Below, in pieces: positions 58,921-64,000 of a DNA stretch of 64,000 nt (within the stretch, counting starts at the first letter, position 1; every line of letters starts with the position of its first letter). The notes below the pieces were generated by a model. The model was not told the DNA's origin, did not search any database, and saw only the letters and a list, made by a program, of their open reading frames with translations. A program made the translations under genes and the position numbers. The DNA comes from Cenococcum geophilum 1.58 (lineage: Eukaryota; Ascomycota; Dothideomycetes; Gloniales; Gloniaceae), in contig KV748179.1 in assembly GCA_001692895.1 (NCBI GenBank), positions 496,001 through 560,000 of the forward strand. Reading direction: 5' to 3'.

Positions 58921-59571
58921 GTGGTGTCTAGTAACTTATAGGTAGTAGCGTAGCGTATATAGTAAACTTGGTTAACTAAAATATTTCTAGTATTATTTCT
59001 AAGAGAGCATTAAGTTGCAGATTATAGCGCTTCTATTATTAAGGTAGCGTTTAGCCGCGAATTACAGCATTATTATTAGCGGTGTAGTATATAGCCGCAA
59101 AATGCAACTAAATACAGCTAAATGCCGAAATTACTAGATTAGTATAAACCTAACTTAAGATACTAGTAAAAATTTTTATAATACCGCCTATGCTTACTAA
59201 TATTAATAAAATATATATAAATATAAAATTTATTATTTTTATTAATAATATTAAATTTATAAAAATTATACTTTTATATATGCTTACTAATATTAATAAA
59301 GTATATCTATCTATTGCAGTCACATAAGGAGATATTTAATTTTTATATAATTGGGAGGCGCAGGCTTATAAGGTCGCTCTAGGGCTAGTTCTTAGCAGTT
59401 TTGCTAGTACTTAAAACTTAAATCTACTAAGGATTTGCCCTAAAGCGGCTAGATATCCCTAATCGCAAGCCTATAGCTGCAAGACTATTTAAATATAGTA
59501 GTCGCACTAAGGCTAGTTCTTAGCGGTTTTGCTAGTTCCTAGCACCTACTAAAGAATTACCTTAAAGCGCT
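58921..59571. other. AT-rich spacer with short repeats
   Basis: RIP-like composition begins immediately after the kinase gene. A direct repeat of about 25 bp (tatgcttactaatattaata) occurs at 59,189 and 59,279, flanking an A/T palindrome-like stretch. A second direct repeat (gctagttcttagcagttttg) occurs at 59,383 and 59,512. No gene seen. Confidence 0.6.
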
Positions 59572-59702
59572 ATATATAATAATAATTCATTGCTTAACGT
59601 CCGATTTGGATCCCTATTAGGCCCACGCAGACTACTCCTTATTTACATATAGGGAGAAAACTCTATTTAAGAAAAATGAGAAAACCCTATAATCCATCTC
59701 CC
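59572..59702. repeat. Dispersed repeat R1, copy 2, broken by the G1 LTR
   Basis: Second copy of 15,421-15,556. The match breaks off at ccatctccc, where the G1 3' LTR begins. Confidence 0.75.
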
Positions 59703-60128
59703 TGTAACGGAACCTTATAGTAAGAACTACGATGGGTTCTGTCAATGGGCTAGGTGTATAGGAAATGCAAAGATAGTAGTTAACAACGTAATAATAACTG
59801 GTGAAGTGGTTGCCTAATAGATTAACTCTAATTATATTCTAAGAATCACTACAAGAAAGGAACTATCTAGGTAGGGACTAAGGGTCCTTAAATACACAAC
59901 CGTACTTCTAAGAAAGTTATTACTTTGTCTACTCTGTCTGCTCTATTTACTCTATAACAGATCTTATAGACTATGCAGATTATATAGATTACATCACATA
60001 ACTCTACTTACCATTCCTCGTTATATAGTTCTATGGGTTCCATCCTAGACCATACTTATATTAACTAACTAGCTTCTTCTAACTCCTCTCTAAGTAGTTA
60101 TAACATTATACTTAAAGCGTCCGTAACA
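59703..60128 (-). repeat. G1 copy 2, 3' LTR
   Basis: 426 bp, tgtaacgg...ccgtaaca; matches 12,186-12,606. Confidence 0.9.
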
Positions 60129-60879
60129 CTATCTCCCTTCTCTCTATCTTCGTCCTTAAAGATACCTAGCATCTCTAGGTTATTCACTAGAGGTATAATA
60201 TCCGTCTAATTAATTTAGTTAATATTATTACTTATAATGCCTAAAGCATCTTCTCTTTCTTCTACAGCTCGCCAGTCTCGTACCGTTGCTATAATATTGT
60301 CTCTTGGTGAAATAATGCCGTCTCCGTGTTCTCGTTATGCGAAAGAGGGGTTAGTCTATATTGCGTTAGCGAGTCCTTTATCTTAGCAACTATCCTCTTA
60401 TTTAGAGTATACTAAGGCAAACATTTAATCGTCTTATAATGTACGTTCTATTTCTAACGCTAAGTATACACGTCCTATAACTCTTAGTAATCTTTAAGTT
60501 CCTTAAGTAATTTATTATAGGGTTTTATATTTAATTTAAGGCAGAAAGACTTAAGGGTAACCTTACAATAGCGCTAGCGGAAGCCTATTATTAATCTAAA
60601 AAATCCACTTATACCCTTAAGGCTCAGTAGTCTACCTTTATAAAAGTTTAACGTCTTTAACGTGTTTATAAGAAGGTCCGTTTTAAGGAGTAGAAACTTA
60701 TAAAATAAGGTCTATAGGAACTGGGTAATAAGAGAACTAACTCTCCTTCTATAGTAAAGGGAACAACTCTAAGTAGTTCGGTAGTCGCTCTTCCTAGGTC
60801 CCCCTTAGGTAACTTATTCTTTAGTAATTCCTCCTTATTAATATTGCCTGACCTATTTTCTTCCAATACTCCTATACCT

Positions 60880-63800
60880 TTCCTATAGCATTCTTTAAAT
60901 TTTTTAGTGGCTTCTAGGTAGTCTTATTATAGCCTATCCACTTAACCTTATACCATATTTTATTATCGACGTCCTTATAACTAATAATCCTTAAAACTTG
61001 CTATTTATCCTCCTTTTATCCTCTATACATGTCTGCTTTATAAACTAATAGCTTAATATTTCCGTATGCTAGCTCTAGCATTACGATGTGCTATATAGGG
61101 TAGATTTTCATTTTGGCTAGTAGGTTTAATTTAAATATAACTAGTGAAATCCTCTATATAATTTTAAAAGGTCCTAGTCTAACATAGTCTAACTTTTTAC
61201 TTAGTTGTTAACTCTTAAAATTTTTATATAATAGCCACACTTTATCTCCCTCCTTAAGATCTAGTCCCTTAGATCTCTTAGCATTATAGTACCTTTTTAT
61301 TCTTTCTTATACTGCTTTAGCTGTTTCTATAAGGTTTATATAAAGATTTATTAATATCTCCATCCTTTGCTTAGCTATACTACTCGTTTTCTTTACTTAA
61401 TATAGCAATAATAAGGTCCTTAGCTTATATCCGTAATTCGCCTTAAATAGTAACGTACCTATTCCTTTTTATAGTATTGCATTATATACAAATTATATAA
61501 CTAGTAATAGCGATACCTAATTATTCTATACGTGATTAATATAATGCCTTAGATATTACTCTAGTGTCTAGTTTAATCTTTCCGTTTAACCGTTTATCTA
61601 TAGGTAATATATAGTAGAAGTTACTACTTAAACTCCTTGCTCCGCCAAGAATACCTCCTAAAATGCTGCTATAAATCTTAGATCTCTATCTAATATAATT
61701 TTACTTAGTGCTTTATATCTTGCAAATACTTCCTTAATATAGATTCTAATAACATCTTCCGCTAAGATTTCTTCTAAATATGCTATAAAGTATCCCTACT
61801 TCGTAAGCTTATCTACTATCACTAAAATCGCGTTATAATCTTATCCAGTAATAGGATCTCTTAACTTTAGTAACTTAATAATAAAGTCCCATAATATAAC
61901 CTCCCATGGTCTCTCTAGTATTTTAATAGGTTATAGCCCTCTATACGGCTTATGCCTTATTAGTTTATTCCTTTAATAATTTAGATACTCCTTAGTAACC
62001 CTCCTAGCTATCCTCTAGATTCCGTTAATAATATACTCCTCCTAAAGTCTTAACACTAAGCCTATAGCTCCGTTATATCCTTAAGTTAATCCCTTATAGA
62101 AATCCTCTATAAACTATTCTGCTATGCTTCTTAGGATATACTTTATTTCTCAATTTTCGTATATATCTAACTATAGATCTTCTAGCTATACTTCTAGAAT
62201 CCTTTATACCTAAAAGCTTTCTAGTATCTTATAGACTTTCTCTAACTTATTCTCTTAAGTTGCTATAATTTTTAGATAATTGTACCTAATTAATCCATCT
62301 ATGTCTTTTCGCAATAAAGCCCCCAATAGCTTTTCATTGTTTTATAGTTCAGCCTTTTAACTTAACGCATTAGCTCGTATATTATCTATACCCTTAGTAT
62401 ACTAAATTTTAAAATAATATTCTATAAGCATCTCTACCCATCTAACCTGTCTTTAGTTAAATTCCTTTATTATTAGGAATCCCGTTAGGTTCTTATAATC
62501 TATTTTAACTATAAATAGTTTTTCTATACCTTATAAGAATAATCTCTATTCCTTTAGTACTATAACTATACCTAATAACTCCTTGTTATAGATGTTATAG
62601 TTTAACTCTAGTAGTGTTATCTTCCGACTATAATATGCTACTAGATGCTATTTATCCGGATACCTTTATATAAAATATACTCCTAGTATAAAGTCTAATA
62701 TATCTGTTTCTATAACCATCTCTAGTCCTAGTTAATAGATCTTAAGAACTGGCTCCTAGGTAAATAACTTTTTAATTTTTTTAAAGAGTCCTTACTATTC
62801 CTCTCCCTATGCCTATAGTTCTTCTTTCTTTGTTAATCGTGTAAGTAGTTTAATATCCTTTAACTACTATACTATAAACCTTTTGCAGTAATTACAAAAC
62901 CCTAAAAACAATCTTAACTGCGTAACGTTCTCCAGTTCTTACTAATTTACTATAGCCTCAATTTTCTTTAGATCTATGCTAAGTTGGCCTAGTTTAATAA
63001 TAAATCCAACGAAATCGGTCTTCCTAGTAAAGAACTCGTATTTCTTAATTACTACTAATATCTGTTCTTCTTATAGTCTCTTTAAGACCCATTTAACGTG
63101 TTCCTTATGTTCTTCCTTAGTTATTAAGTAGATAATAATATTATCGAGGTATACTATAACAAATTCATCTAAATATTCTCCTAATATATTGTTAATACGC
63201 TTTTAGAACGTTGCTAGTGCGTTTATAAGCCTAAATTATATAACTAATGGCTTATATAGTCCTTCCTTTAACCTAAAGGCTGCCATTTATTTGTTGCCTT
63301 CCTTAATCCTAATCTAATGGTACGCCTATCTTAGATCTATCTTTATAAAGATTTGCGCGTTACCTATCCTGTCTTAGATTTCGCTAATTAAGGGTAAAGA
63401 ATACCTATTCTTTCTAGTAATACTATTTAACTGTCTATAGTTAATGCATAGCCTTAGTTTACTATTCTTCTTTAGTATAAACAGTACTAGATAACCCGCT
63501 AATAACTACAATAGTCTAATATATCCCTTTTATAAGTTTTCTTAGACAAACTCTTTTAATGCTCTACCTTCTTCTTTAGTAAGCTTATAGATTGGAAAGA
63601 ACCTTAGACTTATTCCTGGTTCCAATTCTCTTTTATAGTCCCATACTATATACTCTAACAGCTTTTTACTTTTAGGTGACCATAGTTTTTTACCATACTT
63701 ATAGTATCTTTTTGGTATATAGCTTAGCCCTTTTTCCATTCCTTTATAGGTTGCTCCTACTTAATACCATACCATCTTAGCTTATTATCGTATTTTACGG

Positions 63801-63905
63801 CGTTAAGTATCCCTAATATCGACCTGACCTATAATCCAATTAATCTTTAGATTATATTCCTATAACTAAGGCATTCCTAATACTGCCTTATTATTCCCTA
63901 ATGGT
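60880..63905 (-). pseudogene. G1 copy 2 pol: protease, RT, RNase H, integrase, chromodomain
   Basis: Minus-strand motifs: protease tail VLGMP, then EYNLKINW (63,830-63,900); [22 protein letters not shown] near 63,420-63,500, and VYLDNIIIYL at 63,125-63,152 (Asp to Asn in YLDD); RNase H around 62,480-62,760; integrase catalytic core at 61,560-61,930 with VILWDFIIKLLK, AILVIVDKLTK, SKIILDRDLRFIAAF and INGQTER-like end, giving the D, D and E positions; chromodomain at 60,880-61,030 (YKDVDNKIWYKVKWIGYNKT). Stops are fewer than in copy 1. Open frames at 63,542-63,739 and 60,666-60,866 are the only survivors above 60 codons. Confidence 0.88.
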
Positions 63906-64000
63906 AATATATTAAAAGATATCTTAATCTGTCTCCCTTTAATAGTTAGCTAAATAGGTCCTATTTTAAGATTAATAATACCTCCTCCGTAGACTATTAG

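Larger units (their letters stand above)
59703..64000 (-). mobile_element. G1 copy 2: Ty3/gypsy chromovirus, 3' part, runs off the window
   Basis: Minus-strand element with its 3' LTR at 59,703-60,128 and a purine tract beside it (plus-strand ctatctcccttctctctatc, 60,129-60,148). Domains in order from the right edge: protease block, RT, RNase H, integrase, chromodomain. The 5' LTR, gag and target duplication lie beyond 64,000. It matches G1 copy 1 and retains the uninterrupted N1 target (63,757-63,780). Confidence 0.9.

Noticed and set aside
60129..60137. ctatctccc next to the G1 LTR taken as a target duplication of the ccatctccc on the left
   Set aside because: The right-hand sequence is the internal polypurine tract of the element, since pol continues beyond it; the true right flank is outside the window.

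Overview
The window comes from a filamentous ascomycete (Pezizomycotina) nuclear genome. The gene island at about 48.2-58.9 kb has ordinary base composition, short GT-AG introns of 45-138 bp with CTAAC- or CTGAC-like branch sites, and typical fungal families. Nearly everything else is AT- and TpA-rich repeat DNA. Its old reading frames are riddled with TAG/TAA where the family has Gln or Trp, and Asp is often replaced by Asn. That is the signature expected of repeat-induced point mutation (RIP; CpA to TpA on either strand).

Layout, left block (1-25.7 kb): a gag relic at the left edge; a Ty3/gypsy chromovirus copy on the minus strand (G1 copy 1, parts 1.61-1.99 and 8.4-12.6 kb), split by a complete 6.4-kb LTR element (N1) that has a gag but no polymerase I can see; a solo LTR; a second short gag-only LTR element (N2, 12.6-15.4 kb); a LINE on the minus strand (15.6-21.0 kb); a Tc1/mariner transposase relic carrying a 161-bp solo LTR; and an extremely AT-rich stretch.

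Middle block (25.7-48.0 kb): a Crypton-like tyrosine-recombinase gene on the plus strand is interrupted after its first part by a nest of gypsy elements. G2-inv (26,707-46,508, minus) sits in the Crypton with TCTCT duplications. Inside G2-inv are a same-family element in opposite orientation (G2, 39,930-45,841, TATAT duplications) and a third gypsy family (G3, 26,900-34,814). G3 itself carries a 1.55-kb terminal-inverted-repeat element. Subtracting the insertions gives about 6.0 kb for G2-inv, matching intact G2 (5.9 kb), and restores the Crypton frame.

Gene island (48.2-58.9 kb): an amino-acid permease gene (minus) with a frameshift; two MITEs of one family with 4-bp target duplications; a small hypothetical gene; a CorA-like Mg2+ transporter gene (plus) with one RIP-type nonsense codon; and an intact protein kinase with a propeller-like tail (minus). 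The three larger genes are single transcription units with no shared operon logic; together they suggest nutrient/ion transport and signalling.

Right block (58.9-64.0 kb): AT-rich spacer, then a second G1 copy (59,703 to beyond the window end) with LTR, chromodomain, integrase, RNase H, RT and protease. It also supplies the empty-site control for the N1 insertion. All exon boundaries and element ends were read by eye.
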